From JAGOTP01 sp964359565 (GTDB lineage Bacteria; Patescibacteriota; Patescibacteriia; 2-12-FULL-60-25), in assembly GCA_964359565.1 (NCBI GenBank), contig CAYHTN010000006.1, positions 1 to 27,841 on the forward strand: a DNA stretch of 27,841 bases, written 5' to 3'. Below the pieces are notes generated by a model. The model did not search any database, was not told where the DNA came from, and was given only the letters and a program-made list of their open reading frames with translations. Position numbers and translations under genes: made by a program. This document shows positions 1-11,807 of this stretch, one piece after another (positions within the stretch are counted from its first letter, which is position 1; each line of letters opens with the position of its first letter).

Positions 1-2997
<2,997 letters not shown>

Positions 2998-3061
2998 GAA
3001 AGTTGTCTCAGGGAATGATCTTGTCCCCACCCTCATTCCAGGGTATTCTGAGGGTCGCTCT

Positions 3062-4636
3062 ATGTCTCGTCCAAAGCCCGTTATTTTGCTTATCTTAGAT
3101 GGTTTTGGCATTGCCCCTCCGGGAAATGGAAATGCGATTGCAGAAGCAAAGATGCCGGTATTTCGGCATCTCATCGATAGCTATCCGGCGATGACGGTGC
3201 AGGCAAACGGAGCCGCGGTTGGTTTGAGCTGGGGCGAGATGGGAAATTCTGAAGTCGGCCACCTGACCATCGGGGCGGGTAAGATTTTTTATCAAAGTTT
3301 GCCTCGTATTAATCTCTCGATTGAATCAGGCGAATTTTTCCAACAGTCTGCCTTTAAAAAAGCAGTGACTCATGCGCGTGAACAGAAGAGCGCTATTCAT
3401 CTCATGGGACTGGTTTCTCCAGGGAATGTTCATGCCTCACAAGAGCATCTCTACGCCCTGCTCGATTTGTGTGTCAAAGAACAACTGAAAGAGGTTTATA
3501 TCCACGTTTTTCTTGATGGACGTGATGCGATCTATAACGCGGGGGCTGGATTTATGGCAGAGCTCGCAGAGAAAATCAAGGCGATAGGCGTCGGTGCCAT
3601 TGCGACGCTCTCAGGTCGGTACTTCGCGATGGATCGCGATAATCGCTGGGATCGGGTTCAGCAAGCCTATGATGCGATGGTTCTTGGGAAGGGGGAGCAG
3701 GCAACGAGTGTCGCGGATGCTATTCAAGCATCCTATGCGAAGCAAATATTTGATGAACAGTTTGCGCCCACCGTCATGATGAGCCGCGCAAAACCGGTTG
3801 GTCAAATCAAATCGAATGATGCTGTCATCTTTTTTAACTTTCGTCCCGATCGGGCGCGGGAGATTACAAAGGCGTTTGTGCTCCCAGAGTTTGATAAGTT
3901 TCCTCGTACGCGACTGGAGAATCTTTGCTTCGTGACCTTCACGGAGTACGAAAAAGACTTACCCGTAGAAGTGGCCTATCCGCCTCAGTTGATTGATGTT
4001 TGTCTTGCGAAAGTCATTTCTGATGCGGGACTCACACAATTACATATTGCAGAAACCGAAAAATATGCACACGTCACCTTCTTTTTGAACGGTATGCGTG
4101 AAGAAGAATTTTCTGGGGAACAGCGTGCCATCATCCCTTCCCCACGTGTTTCAAGCTACGACAAGCAGCCCGAAATGTCGGTATTTCAATTAACGGATCG
4201 CATTGTGAAGGAGACAGCCGCGGGAACGTTTGATTTTATTGCTGTCAATTTTGCGAATCCCGATATGGTTGGCCACACCGGAAATGAGGAGGCAACCATC
4301 AAGGCCTGTGAAGCGGTTGATCAAGCCATGGGAAAGATTGTTGAAGCCGCACTTGCGGTCGGTGGAGCTGTTGTGATTACAGCCGACCATGGGAACGCCG
4401 AAGAGGTCAAGAATCTGACCACGGGAGATATGGATAAAGAGCACTCTACCAACCCCGTTCCACTCATGGTTGTGAGTCGAGAACTAGAAGGGATGAGAGC
4501 GCCAAGCGGAGATGTGACAAACGGAGATCTTTCACTCATCCCTCCGATCGGCATGCTTGCAGATGTCGCTCCTACGGTTTTAAAACTGCTTCAGATTCCG
4601 GTGCCGCCGGATATGACCGGCAATCCCTTGATCTAA
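3062..4636 (+). CDS. gpmI: 2,3-bisphosphoglycerate-independent phosphoglycerate mutase
   Basis: This cytosolic glycolytic enzyme interconverts 3- and 2-phosphoglycerate using two Mn ions and a phosphoserine. The 524-residue length is close to the usual 510 or so. Visible landmarks are the N-terminal metal Asp in LILDGFG (Asp13), the catalytic Ser in MGNSEVGH (Ser63), and the C-terminal metal ligands in FANPDMVGHTG, TADHGNAEEV and HSTNPVP, ending in the typical TGNPLI. The ATG start directly precedes the conserved N terminus. The next gene begins in the stop codon (TAATG), so it is probably translationally coupled. No promoter or strong ribosome binding site is obvious in the 64 bp upstream. 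Confidence 0.97.
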   Translation: MSRPKPVILLILDGFGIAPPGNGNAIAEAKMPVFRHLIDSYPAMTVQANGAAVGLSWGEMGNSEVGHLTIGAGKIFYQSLPRINLSIESGEFFQQSAFKKAVTHAREQKSAIHLMGLVSPGNVHASQEHLYALLDLCVKEQLKEVYIHVFLDGRDAIYNAGAGFMAELAEKIKAIGVGAIATLSGRYFAMDRDNRWDRVQQAYDAMVLGKGEQATSVADAIQASYAKQIFDEQFAPTVMMSRAKPVGQIKSNDAVIFFNFRPDRAREITKAFVLPEFDKFPRTRLENLCFVTFTEYEKDLPVEVAYPPQLIDVCLAKVISDAGLTQLHIAETEKYAHVTFFLNGMREEEFSGEQRAIIPSPRVSSYDKQPEMSVFQLTDRIVKETAAGTFDFIAVNFANPDMVGHTGNEEATIKACEAVDQAMGKIVEAALAVGGAVVITADHGNAEEVKNLTTGDMDKEHSTNPVPLMVVSRELEGMRAPSGDVTNGDLSLIPPIGMLADVAPTVLKLLQIPVPPDMTGNPLI

Positions 4637-5295
4637 TGCCTGCAAAGAATCAAAAACAAACCGTTGCCCTGAAGGAATTACGCCTTCTCAGCCAAACATT
4701 CCCTGGAAAGGCGATGGTTGATTTTGGCACGGCGGAAGATACCTTGATTGCGACGCTCTTATCTGCGCGTACGCGCGATGAGCAGGTGATTTCTGTCTAT
4801 CCCGATTTGCGGAAGAAATTTCCGACATTGCAGGACTTAGCGAATGCGTCTTGGCAAGAAATCGCCACCACGATTGCCCGCATCGGCCTCTATCAAAACA
4901 AGGCAAAGGCGGTGAAGGCGCTCGCAGGCATGCTATTAGACCAATTGAAAGGGAGGGTCCCAAAAACGATGGAAGAGCTTATTTTGCTCCCCGGCGTTGG
5001 TCGGAAGACGGCGAGCTGTGTCCTCGCCTACGCCTTTAAAATTCCAGCGGTTGCCGTTGATACACATGTTTTTCGTATTGCCCATCGTCTCGGTTGGGCA
5101 AAGGGAGGGACGCCAGAAATCGTCGAAGCAGAACTGAAAGAGCTTTTCCCACCGACAGATTGGATTGAGATCAATCGTATGGGGGTGAAGTTTGGTCGAA
5201 CGACCTGCATTCCTGCACGACCGCGTTGTTGGCAATGTCCGGTACGACACCTTTGTCCGTATGAGCCAAAGACCCCAGATCCAAAGAAGAAGTGA
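4636..5295 (+). CDS. nth: Endonuclease III, base-excision DNA glycosylase/AP lyase
   Basis: The enzyme removes oxidised pyrimidines and nicks the abasic site. At 219 residues it is of normal family length. The helix-hairpin-helix LPGVGRKTAS (about 118-127) carries the catalytic Lys124, VAVDTHVFR carries the catalytic Asp142, and the C-terminal [4Fe-4S] loop is complete with Cys191, Cys198, Cys201 and Cys207 in the canonical C-x6-C-x2-C-x5-C spacing. The start overlaps the gpmI stop by one base, suggesting coupling of a repair gene to a glycolytic gene by operon structure only. The C terminus is a short Lys/Pro tail. Confidence 0.96.
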   Translation: MPAKNQKQTVALKELRLLSQTFPGKAMVDFGTAEDTLIATLLSARTRDEQVISVYPDLRKKFPTLQDLANASWQEIATTIARIGLYQNKAKAVKALAGMLLDQLKGRVPKTMEELILLPGVGRKTASCVLAYAFKIPAVAVDTHVFRIAHRLGWAKGGTPEIVEAELKELFPPTDWIEINRMGVKFGRTTCIPARPRCWQCPVRHLCPYEPKTPDPKKK

Positions 5296-5339
5296 TATAC
5301 TTGTTAGAGCGCTATCTCGTTTGTAAATAAGATCTTTTC

Positions 5340-5879
5340 ATGCCCTGGGAACACCTCTTCATCTTACGACTTCAACTACTCACCGATACACCACTCGGAC
5401 TCTGGTTTGCGATCTTTGCGGCTCGGTATGTGATTTTTGTTCTTATTGTCTGGGTGATCTGGCGAGAACGGACAACGAAGATCGCGAGTTTACGCCATGC
5501 GATGCATGAAGCAGGCTGGTCTGGAGCGTTTGCCCTTCTCCTCGCGCTTTGCTTAAGTGAAGTTATTCATCGAAGTCGCCCGTTTACCGTCTTTTCAGAT
5601 ATACATATTCTTGTTCCAATACCCTTATCACAGTATTCCTTACCATCCGCTCATGCGGCGTTAGCATTTGGGATCGCGTTTGCCTGTCTTTGGGGAGCGG
5701 ATCGTAAACGCGAGGTGTTTATTCCTGTGATGCTAGCGGCGCTCGTGGCTCTTGGACGTGTCCTTGTCGGCGTTCATTATCCGACGGACGTCCTTGCGGG
5801 AATTGGCGTCGGTGCTCTCTCGTTCGCGCTTGTACGTACTATGCATCATGTGGTTCGTCATCTCCCTAAGCGCGTATGA
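5340..5879 (+). CDS. PAP2-family membrane phosphatase
   Basis: This is an integral membrane phosphatase of the PAP2 superfamily, most plausibly acting on undecaprenyl pyrophosphate or a phosphatidyl lipid. The three superfamily motifs are present: RP in HRSRPF (Arg80-Pro81), PSAH (102-105, the PSGH position) and a later R-x5-H-x3-D block with Arg140, His146 and Asp150. About five hydrophobic segments span the 179 residues. It overlaps mltG by 4 bp (ATGA), so the two cell-envelope genes are probably co-translated, which fits a role in lipid-carrier recycling for peptidoglycan (inference). The exact substrate cannot be read from the sequence. Confidence 0.88.
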   Translation: MPWEHLFILRLQLLTDTPLGLWFAIFAARYVIFVLIVWVIWRERTTKIASLRHAMHEAGWSGAFALLLALCLSEVIHRSRPFTVFSDIHILVPIPLSQYSLPSAHAALAFGIAFACLWGADRKREVFIPVMLAALVALGRVLVGVHYPTDVLAGIGVGALSFALVRTMHHVVRHLPKRV

Positions 5880-6907
5880 TTTCTCCTCGCCTTCGTAATA
5901 CCCTTCTTTGTATTGATGCCTGCATTGCGTTCATCGTGATCTGGATTCTTGTCTTCGCCTATGTAGATCACCCGAAGGCAGGGCCAAAACAGACGATTGA
6001 AATTCGTGCCGGAGCGAGCGTTGAGGAGGTTGCAGACCAACTCGTTTCCAAGGGAGTCATCTCCGCTCCGCGTACGTATCGCGTTTTGAGTTGGTTTCAT
6101 GAATCCGCCAAGTATCCTCGTCCGGGTGTCTATGCACTACAACCGGGAACAAACTATCTCGTCATCGCGCGAACACTCGCGCTTGGTCCAGAAAAAGAAG
6201 AGGCGCAGGTTCGTATTATCGAAGGATGGACCTTGAATGATATTTCTTCAGCACTTCTTCTCGAACATACTTCTTCGACGGCGATCGAAGCGAGCATGGG
6301 AAAACAAGCGGATCGTGCTCCATTTGCTTCCGCATGGCGAGAAGAATTTCCATTTTTGAGTGCTTTGCCTTTAAAACGTTCATTAGAAGGGTATCTTTTT
6401 CCGAATACGTATCGGGTGTGGCAAGCCCAGCTTCCCGAGAGTTTAATTCGCAAACAGTTGAAAGAGTTTAGTACAAGATATGGAACCTCAACCATTTCGA
6501 ATACGCTTCAGCCTCTCAAAACGTTAGATGATATCGTGATCCTCGCGTCGATCGTCGAAAAAGAAGTCCGTACCCCCGAAGAGCGTCGGCGTGTCGCTGG
6601 TATTTTCTTACGACGCTTACGTTTAGGCATGCCATTACAAAGTGATGCGACTTTGACGTACATTACCGGCTCCAAACGCGATCGTGCGACCGCTCAAGAG
6701 TTAGCCATGGAAACGCCTTATAATTCCTATAAGTCTAAAGGACTGCCACCGAGTCCGATCTGTAATCCAGCCGCAAGCGCCATCGACGCGGTCTTAAACC
6801 CCGTTATCGGAAAAGATTTGTATTTTCTGACGGATGAAAACGGTACCGTCTATTATGCCGCAACTTTTGACGAACATGTGCGGAATAAACGTCGTGTCGG
6901 TATTTAG
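5876..6907 (+). CDS. mltG: Endolytic murein transglycosylase MltG (YceG-like)
   Basis: MltG cleaves nascent glycan strands at the membrane and sets their length. The 343 residues begin with one transmembrane helix (about 8-30), followed by a LysM-like region (IEIRAGASVEEVADQLVSKG) and the YceG catalytic domain. The hallmark LASIVEKE (about 223-230) contains the catalytic Glu, followed by RRVAGIFLRRL and the terminal block YNSYKSKGLPPSPICNP that is nearly invariant in the family. The ATG overlaps the preceding PAP2 stop. The 3' end overlaps the convergent methyltransferase stop by 4 bp, leaving no room for a terminator between them. Confidence 0.95.
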   Translation: MISPRLRNTLLCIDACIAFIVIWILVFAYVDHPKAGPKQTIEIRAGASVEEVADQLVSKGVISAPRTYRVLSWFHESAKYPRPGVYALQPGTNYLVIARTLALGPEKEEAQVRIIEGWTLNDISSALLLEHTSSTAIEASMGKQADRAPFASAWREEFPFLSALPLKRSLEGYLFPNTYRVWQAQLPESLIRKQLKEFSTRYGTSTISNTLQPLKTLDDIVILASIVEKEVRTPEERRRVAGIFLRRLRLGMPLQSDATLTYITGSKRDRATAQELAMETPYNSYKSKGLPPSPICNPAASAIDAVLNPVIGKDLYFLTDENGTVYYAATFDEHVRNKRRVGI

Positions 6908-7782
6908 CGCTTAGCAAGCTGAGCACGGATAGCTAAAAAAAGTGGAATTTCTTCTCGGGCCGCGTTCTCGGCTTTTGCACGTGGTCCAGAGGTACTGATT
7001 TTTTTTGAGCTCCACTCTTCCAGTCGATTGACTGTGAGCCCCGCTTCTCCTAGGGCATTGATATAGGTCTCTAGCGGACGGTGATAAGACAGGGTGCTTA
7101 CCGATGGCGTCACGCCTGGATGTGCGATGATCGGCATTTCGTAGCCACTCTTGTAACGATCAATCCGGCGATATTGAAGTTTGCGACCTTCGTCCCAGCC
7201 CCAGCCGCTCTGACGAGGTTGGCGAAAACAAGGATGGTTCATAACAATCACGAACTGTCCGCTCACTTTGAGTGTGGCCGCTGCGAGACGGAAGACACCG
7301 ACGATCTCTTCGATATTTTGAATGGCCATGAGACAGGTGATGCCATCGGCCTGGATCCCTTTGAGCGTAGGTTGAGGTTTTGAAACATCACCCACGATCG
7401 TTTCGATCCGCAAATCCTTCGTGGGACGGAGTTGCTGCTGCGCATGACTAATTAATTTGGGAGCTGCATCGATTCCGATCAAGGTCCCGCGACGAATCTG
7501 CCGTGTGAGTCCTTGAAGAAACGAGCCTTCTCCACAGGCAAGATCGACGTAGACGCCGCCGCCGCGTGCTTCTAGGAGTTTGAGGGCTCCAGGGAAGATC
7601 AGGTCTTCCTGATAATCGCCACGTTCTTTTAGGTGGTCCGTATACCAATCTGCCACCTTGTTCCAGCTTGTATGGGCGGCAGGAGCGGAAGAGCGTCGCG
7701 GGCGGGCAAAGCGCTTCTTTGGAGAGGAGAATGACTTCATGTCGGTAGGGTAGCAGAGTCCACCCTCCCCTGCACCCCTCAT
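6904..7782 (-). CDS. Class I SAM-dependent methyltransferase
   Basis: A Rossmann-fold methyltransferase whose motif I reads VYVDLACGEGSF, followed by an acidic strand end in LIGIDAAPKLISHAQ and a motif IV-like ITCLMAIQNIEEI. The substrate cannot be told. A Lys/Arg/Ser-rich N-terminal tail precedes the domain. The start is uncertain: ATG at 7782 gives 14 extra residues rich in Gly, and ATG at 7740 begins the basic tail directly and is equally plausible; neither has a good Shine-Dalgarno. It lies 4 bp after the queA stop on the same strand, so the two are probably one transcript, and a role linked to tRNA or another nucleic acid is possible but unproven. Confidence 0.82.
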   Translation of the reverse strand: MRGAGEGGLCYPTDMKSFSSPKKRFARPRRSSAPAAHTSWNKVADWYTDHLKERGDYQEDLIFPGALKLLEARGGGVYVDLACGEGSFLQGLTRQIRRGTLIGIDAAPKLISHAQQQLRPTKDLRIETIVGDVSKPQPTLKGIQADGITCLMAIQNIEEIVGVFRLAAATLKVSGQFVIVMNHPCFRQPRQSGWGWDEGRKLQYRRIDRYKSGYEMPIIAHPGVTPSVSTLSYHRPLETYINALGEAGLTVNRLEEWSSKKISTSGPRAKAENAAREEIPLFLAIRAQLAKR

Positions 7783-7786
7783 TTTG

Positions 7787-8809
7787 TCACAAGATCAACA
7801 TCGCATCTCCGAAGGAATAAAAGCGGTAGTTCTCTGTCACCGCGTGTTGATAGGCAGCAAGGGTTTGTTCTCTTCCTGCGAACGCACTTACTAATACGAT
7901 TAAGGTTGATTTTGGCAGATGAAAGTTCGTGAGCAAGCCATCGATTACGCGAAAATCATAGCCAGGAGTAATAAAGATATCCGTGAATCCCTCGAATGGC
8001 CTAAGCGTGCCCGTTTCACGGGCAGCGCTTTCGAGTGCGCGTGTCGTCGTTGTGCCAACCGCAATCACACGGTGACCGGCTTGTTTTGTCGCTTCGATGA
8101 GGGCTACTGTTTCTTTTGGAATGTGAATCCACTCCGCGTGCATCTGATGCTCCTCGAGCGTAGTACTTTGCATGGGGCGAAATGTGCCAAGGCCAACGTG
8201 TAGCGTGAGAAATGCATGTCTGATACCTCGATTGCTTAGTTCTTCGAGAAGCGCGGACGTAAAATGAAATCCAGCCGTCGGAGCGGCAACGGAGCCGCGC
8301 GGATCAGCGTAGATCGTTTGATAATCTTTCTCGGAAGTGAGTTCTGTTTTGACGTAGGGAGGGGTTGGAATGCTGCCATGTTGTTCACAGAGCGTAAAAA
8401 CACCTTCAACAGACCGTTGAAAATCCAACAGCGCGACCCCATCGGGTTCTTTTTTCTTTAAGACCGCGCTTGATCCATCCGCGAAAACGAGCGTTTCTTC
8501 AAGCTCGATTTTTCGTAATCCTCTAATCAAGGCGGCCCACTCTGATCCTTCAGGATGAAGGAGGAAAACTTCGAAAGAAGTTTTTTCACCTTCTTGACGT
8601 GCTTGCAAGCGCGCATTGAATACTTTGGTATTATTGAATACCAACAGATCTCCTGGTTTGAGGATCTCAGGAAGATCAAAGATGTGTTTGTTCGTCCAGG
8701 TCCCTTTTTTGCGATCAAGACAGAGGAGTTTTGCCTGCTCTCGTTCTGCTAACGGAAATTGGGCGATTCGTTCTGGCGGAAGAACGTAATCAAAGAGGTC
8801 AGCACGCAT
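7787..8809 (-). CDS. queA: S-adenosylmethionine:tRNA ribosyltransferase-isomerase
   Basis: QueA transfers the ribosyl moiety of SAM to preQ1-modified tRNA to give epoxyqueuosine at wobble position 34. The protein begins MRADLFDYVLPPERIAQFP, the standard QueA N terminus, which is why the ATG at 8809 is chosen over the one at 8833, whose eight extra residues do not fit the family. Other family blocks are DLLVFNNTKVFNARL, SVAAPTAGFHF, LTLHVGLGTFRP, AVGTTTTRALES and the terminal TNFHLPKSTLIVLVSAF. The length of 340 residues is usual. No other queuosine gene is in the window, so the preQ1 source is unknown. Confidence 0.97.
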   Translation of the reverse strand: MRADLFDYVLPPERIAQFPLAEREQAKLLCLDRKKGTWTNKHIFDLPEILKPGDLLVFNNTKVFNARLQARQEGEKTSFEVFLLHPEGSEWAALIRGLRKIELEETLVFADGSSAVLKKKEPDGVALLDFQRSVEGVFTLCEQHGSIPTPPYVKTELTSEKDYQTIYADPRGSVAAPTAGFHFTSALLEELSNRGIRHAFLTLHVGLGTFRPMQSTTLEEHQMHAEWIHIPKETVALIEATKQAGHRVIAVGTTTTRALESAARETGTLRPFEGFTDIFITPGYDFRVIDGLLTNFHLPKSTLIVLVSAFAGREQTLAAYQHAVTENYRFYSFGDAMLIL

Positions 8810-8852
8810 GCGCAGCAGCTTACGAAAAACCATGCCACACGTCGAGAGGGGA

Positions 8853-8881
8853 TTGACAAAGAGGGTGATTATTCATACCGT
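8853..8881 (+). promoter_or_regulatory. Candidate promoter of the AbrB/exporter block
   Basis: A perfect -35 TTGACA (8853-8858) is followed after 17 bp by a weak -10 TACCGT (8876-8881). It lies in the divergent gap between queA and the AbrB-type gene. The expected transcript would start only about 10 nt before the ATG at 8898, so the leader is very short. Confidence 0.5.
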
Positions 8882-8897
8882 TCCTACAAATCATACT

Positions 8898-9170
8898 ATG
8901 CCTTCACCTCGTAAAATAATGAATAACACTAAGAAAAGCCAAAAATCTTCTGAAGCACAGGAGCATTTACTTGGTTCAACCGTGGTCGGGGAGCGTGGTC
9001 AAGTGGTCATTCCCAAAGATATTCGTGATCGTTTACGTCTCAAGCCAGGCGATAAGCTGATGGTCATGGTTCATAAAAATGGGCCTATTATGCTGGTTCC
9101 CGTCGAACAAATGCAACGGATGATCCGACAGATGTCAGAACAGATGTCCTCGCTTTTAGCGAAGTCCTAA
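8898..9170 (+). CDS. AbrB/MazE/SpoVT-type DNA-binding regulator
   Basis: The 90-residue protein has the swapped-hairpin DNA-binding core VVGERGQVVIPKDIRDRLRLKPGDKLMVMVHKN in its middle (quoted here only by its ends: VVGERGQVVIPKDI and LKPGDKLMVMV). A Ser/Lys-rich tail precedes it and a Met/Gln-rich helix follows, perhaps for oligomerisation. Starts at 8898 or 8919 both fit; a longer frame from 8808 would run back over the promoter and the queA start, so it is rejected. It sits 27 bp before the adaptor gene of an ABC exporter and is the likely local regulator of that operon (inference). No toxin gene is adjacent, so an antitoxin role is less likely. Confidence 0.85.
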   Translation: MPSPRKIMNNTKKSQKSSEAQEHLLGSTVVGERGQVVIPKDIRDRLRLKPGDKLMVMVHKNGPIMLVPVEQMQRMIRQMSEQMSSLLAKS

Positions 9171-9197
9171 ATTCCCTCTTTCTATTTCTTTGTTGCT

Positions 9198-11060
9198 ATG
9201 GCATTTCTCAAATCTCGTTGGTTTTGGGGCGTTGTTGTGATCCTCGTTCTTGGTGGAGGCTGGTATGCGTATGGAAAGAATACTTCGAAAGGTCCATTTT
9301 ATGAAACGCAGATAGTCGGAAAAGGGACGGTGCGACAAACGGTTGATGTGACCGGTCAGGTCACCCCAGATAATCGTCTGGATCTTGCCTTTAAAAGCGG
9401 CGGATTGATCGAGCGTATTTCTGTGAAAGCAGGCGATACGGTAAAAAAGGGTCAGGTCGTGGCTACGCTCGATGCTCGTGATCTTCAGTTCTCGGTACGA
9501 CGGGCAGGGGCAACGGTCGCCAATGCGCAGGCGAATTTAGCTGCTCGTGCAGCTGGTGAAACAAAAGAATCAATTCAAATGAGCCAAGCTAGTCTCGATC
9601 AAGCTCAGGCAAATCTCAAGAAATCACAAACGGATTTAGAAATTACGCGTATTTCAGTCGAAGATGAATATCGTGTTTCACAAATTGCAGTGATCAATGC
9701 CCAACAGAATTACGATAATGCCAATTCCTCCAACGATCAGGGGATCAAGAATGGGTTTGAATCTTTAAAGACAACACTGCAAGGATCGCTTGGGTATGTG
9801 CAAACGGCACTTACGGACGGAGATCGTATTATTGGCGTCGATAATGCGATCGTCAACGATAAATTTGAGTACCTCTTAGCCTTTAGCGATGCTGCGGCGT
9901 TTGCACGTTCAAAGATTCGCTATGGAGAAGCAAAAGTGATCTATCAGGACGGATATGCTCAAATTCAAGCATTAGGTTCAACACCCTCTGAAGCCTCGGT
10001 ACGAAAAGCAGCGCTCAAAACGCGCGAATCGCTTGAGAAGACCCTCTTGTTCTTGGATGACGTCCTACGTATTTTAGGAACAGTGCTTCCAACCTCGGAT
10101 TTCACGGCTGCAGAAATTACCTCTAAAAAATCACAGATCGAATCCGATCGCATCGGTCTTAACACTCAGCTTTCTGGGTTGAATACCTCTCTTCAGGCCA
10201 TCACGAATGCTGAACTCGCTCGAACGACAAATCAGGATCAGTTGCGTAATGCGCTAGAAACGGCCAAGGCGAATTTGACCATCGCAGATCGTAATCGTCT
10301 GACCAAGATAAAGACCGCCGAAACAAATGTTGTCTTACAAGAAGCGGCCGTCGTTTCTGCGAAAGCCGCATTAGATCAGAAAAAAGCAGGTCCTCGAGCG
10401 GTCGATCTGGCACCGTTACGAGCACAGATTTTGGATGCACAGACCGCGTACGCACAGGCAATTGATCGGATGCGTGATATGGAAATTATTGCCCCGGTTG
10501 ATGGAATTGTCGCTGAAGTGATGCCAAAAGTAGGAGAACAGGTTGCTCCGAATAGCAGCGTCATCGCCCTGATTGGTGACCAAGGATATACTATCGAGGC
10601 CTTAATTCCCGAAGGGGATATTGCAAAGGTCGAGGTCGGACAACCCGTCACCTTGACACTTGAATCTTATCGCGACGACATCGTGTTCACGGGGAGCGTC
10701 ATTTCAGAAAATCCTGATCAGACCAAGATTCAAGATGCGATCTATTACAAAGTACATATTGGGATTGATAAAAAAGAAGGAAAAGAAGTAAAGCCTGGAA
10801 TGACGGCAAATATCACCATCCTCACGGCTGAACGTAAAGACGTGCTATTTACCACCAATCGTGCCATTCGTGAGAGTGAAGACAAGAAGACGGTTCGTGT
10901 TCTGAAGCAAGGTCAAGCGGTTGAGACGACGGTTCAAGTTGGCCTTCGTGGCGATGAAGGTCGGTTAGAGATCATCTCTGGTGTGAATGCAGGGGATGAG
11001 GTCGTCTTAGCAGAGCTTACGGCGGAGGAACACGCAGCTCTTGAAGCAACCAAAAAATAG
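9198..11060 (+). CDS. MacA/HlyD-type periplasmic adaptor of an ABC exporter
   Basis: A membrane-anchored adaptor: one N-terminal transmembrane segment (about 7-27), a first half-lipoyl motif (GGLIERISVKAGDTVKKG, about 68-86), a very long coiled-coil hairpin (about 100-400), a second half-lipoyl motif (PVDGIVAEVMPKVGEQV, about 432-448), then beta-barrel and membrane-proximal domains. At 620 residues it is far longer than MacA (about 370), and the excess lies in the coiled-coil region, which contains an inserted stretch rich in Ala, Asp and Ser. The next genes are the matching ATPase and permeases, with 10-bp gaps. In a cell without an outer membrane the hairpin cannot dock to TolC, so it may reach across a thick wall or S-layer (inference). 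Confidence 0.92.
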   Translation: MAFLKSRWFWGVVVILVLGGGWYAYGKNTSKGPFYETQIVGKGTVRQTVDVTGQVTPDNRLDLAFKSGGLIERISVKAGDTVKKGQVVATLDARDLQFSVRRAGATVANAQANLAARAAGETKESIQMSQASLDQAQANLKKSQTDLEITRISVEDEYRVSQIAVINAQQNYDNANSSNDQGIKNGFESLKTTLQGSLGYVQTALTDGDRIIGVDNAIVNDKFEYLLAFSDAAAFARSKIRYGEAKVIYQDGYAQIQALGSTPSEASVRKAALKTRESLEKTLLFLDDVLRILGTVLPTSDFTAAEITSKKSQIESDRIGLNTQLSGLNTSLQAITNAELARTTNQDQLRNALETAKANLTIADRNRLTKIKTAETNVVLQEAAVVSAKAALDQKKAGPRAVDLAPLRAQILDAQTAYAQAIDRMRDMEIIAPVDGIVAEVMPKVGEQVAPNSSVIALIGDQGYTIEALIPEGDIAKVEVGQPVTLTLESYRDDIVFTGSVISENPDQTKIQDAIYYKVHIGIDKKEGKEVKPGMTANITILTAERKDVLFTTNRAIRESEDKKTVRVLKQGQAVETTVQVGLRGDEGRLEIISGVNAGDEVVLAELTAEEHAALEATKK

Positions 11061-11069
11061 ACAACGATT

Positions 11070-11798
11070 ATGTCCGTACCTGTGATTGAAGTGCGTGACT
11101 TGAGCAAAGAGTATGTCAATGAAGAGATCGTGACCCCTGTGCTTCACGACGTTACATTCACCATCCCGAAAGGGCAGTTCGTGGCTATCATGGGTCCATC
11201 TGGATCAGGAAAATCAACCTTGATGCAGATTCTTGGATTCTTAGACGTTGCCACGAAAGGCACGTATCTTTTCGAAGGCAAAGATGTATCCACCTTAACA
11301 GAGGACGAATTGGCGCGAGCGCGCGGTGAGAACATCGGATTTATTTTCCAAGCCTTTCATTTATTACCAAAGACGAGTGTCCTAGAGAATGTGAAGCTTC
11401 CGTTGCTCTATTCCACTATTCGCGGCAAACAGCGTGATGAACTAGCGCAAAAGGCCATCGGAACGGTAGGGTTAACGCATCGAATCCAGAATCTCTCGAA
11501 CCAACTTTCGGGAGGAGAGCGTCAGCGTGTTGCGATTGCTCGTGCACTCGTACGAAATCCATCCGTCATTTTTGCGGATGAGCCAACCGGAAACCTAGAC
11601 TCGAAGTCTGGAAAACAGGTCATGGACATGTTACTTGAATTGAATCTCAAACATGGGCATACCATTATTCTCGTGACGCACGAGACGTCCACGGCAGAAT
11701 ATGCCGAGCGTATTTTGACACTTCGGGACGGATTACTCGTCCAGGATCGTGTTATCGAGAACCGTCGCACCTTAGGAGATACGGAGCTTCATAAGTAA
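11070..11798 (+). CDS. ABC transporter ATPase of MacB/LolD type
   Basis: This nucleotide-binding subunit powers the adjacent permeases. The 242 residues contain Walker A GPSGSGKST (42-50), a Q-loop FIFQAFHLLP, the signature LSGGERQR, Walker B VIFADEPTGNLDSKSG and the switch His in ILVTHET. The TGNLDSKSG extension and the overall layout match the MacB/LolD/FtsE class. It is encoded as a free-standing ATPase, not fused to a permease as in enterobacterial MacB. It lies between the adaptor and two permeases in the same operon. Confidence 0.95.
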   Translation: MSVPVIEVRDLSKEYVNEEIVTPVLHDVTFTIPKGQFVAIMGPSGSGKSTLMQILGFLDVATKGTYLFEGKDVSTLTEDELARARGENIGFIFQAFHLLPKTSVLENVKLPLLYSTIRGKQRDELAQKAIGTVGLTHRIQNLSNQLSGGERQRVAIARALVRNPSVIFADEPTGNLDSKSGKQVMDMLLELNLKHGHTIILVTHETSTAEYAERILTLRDGLLVQDRVIENRRTLGDTELHK

Positions 11799-11807
11799 GA
11801 AACACCC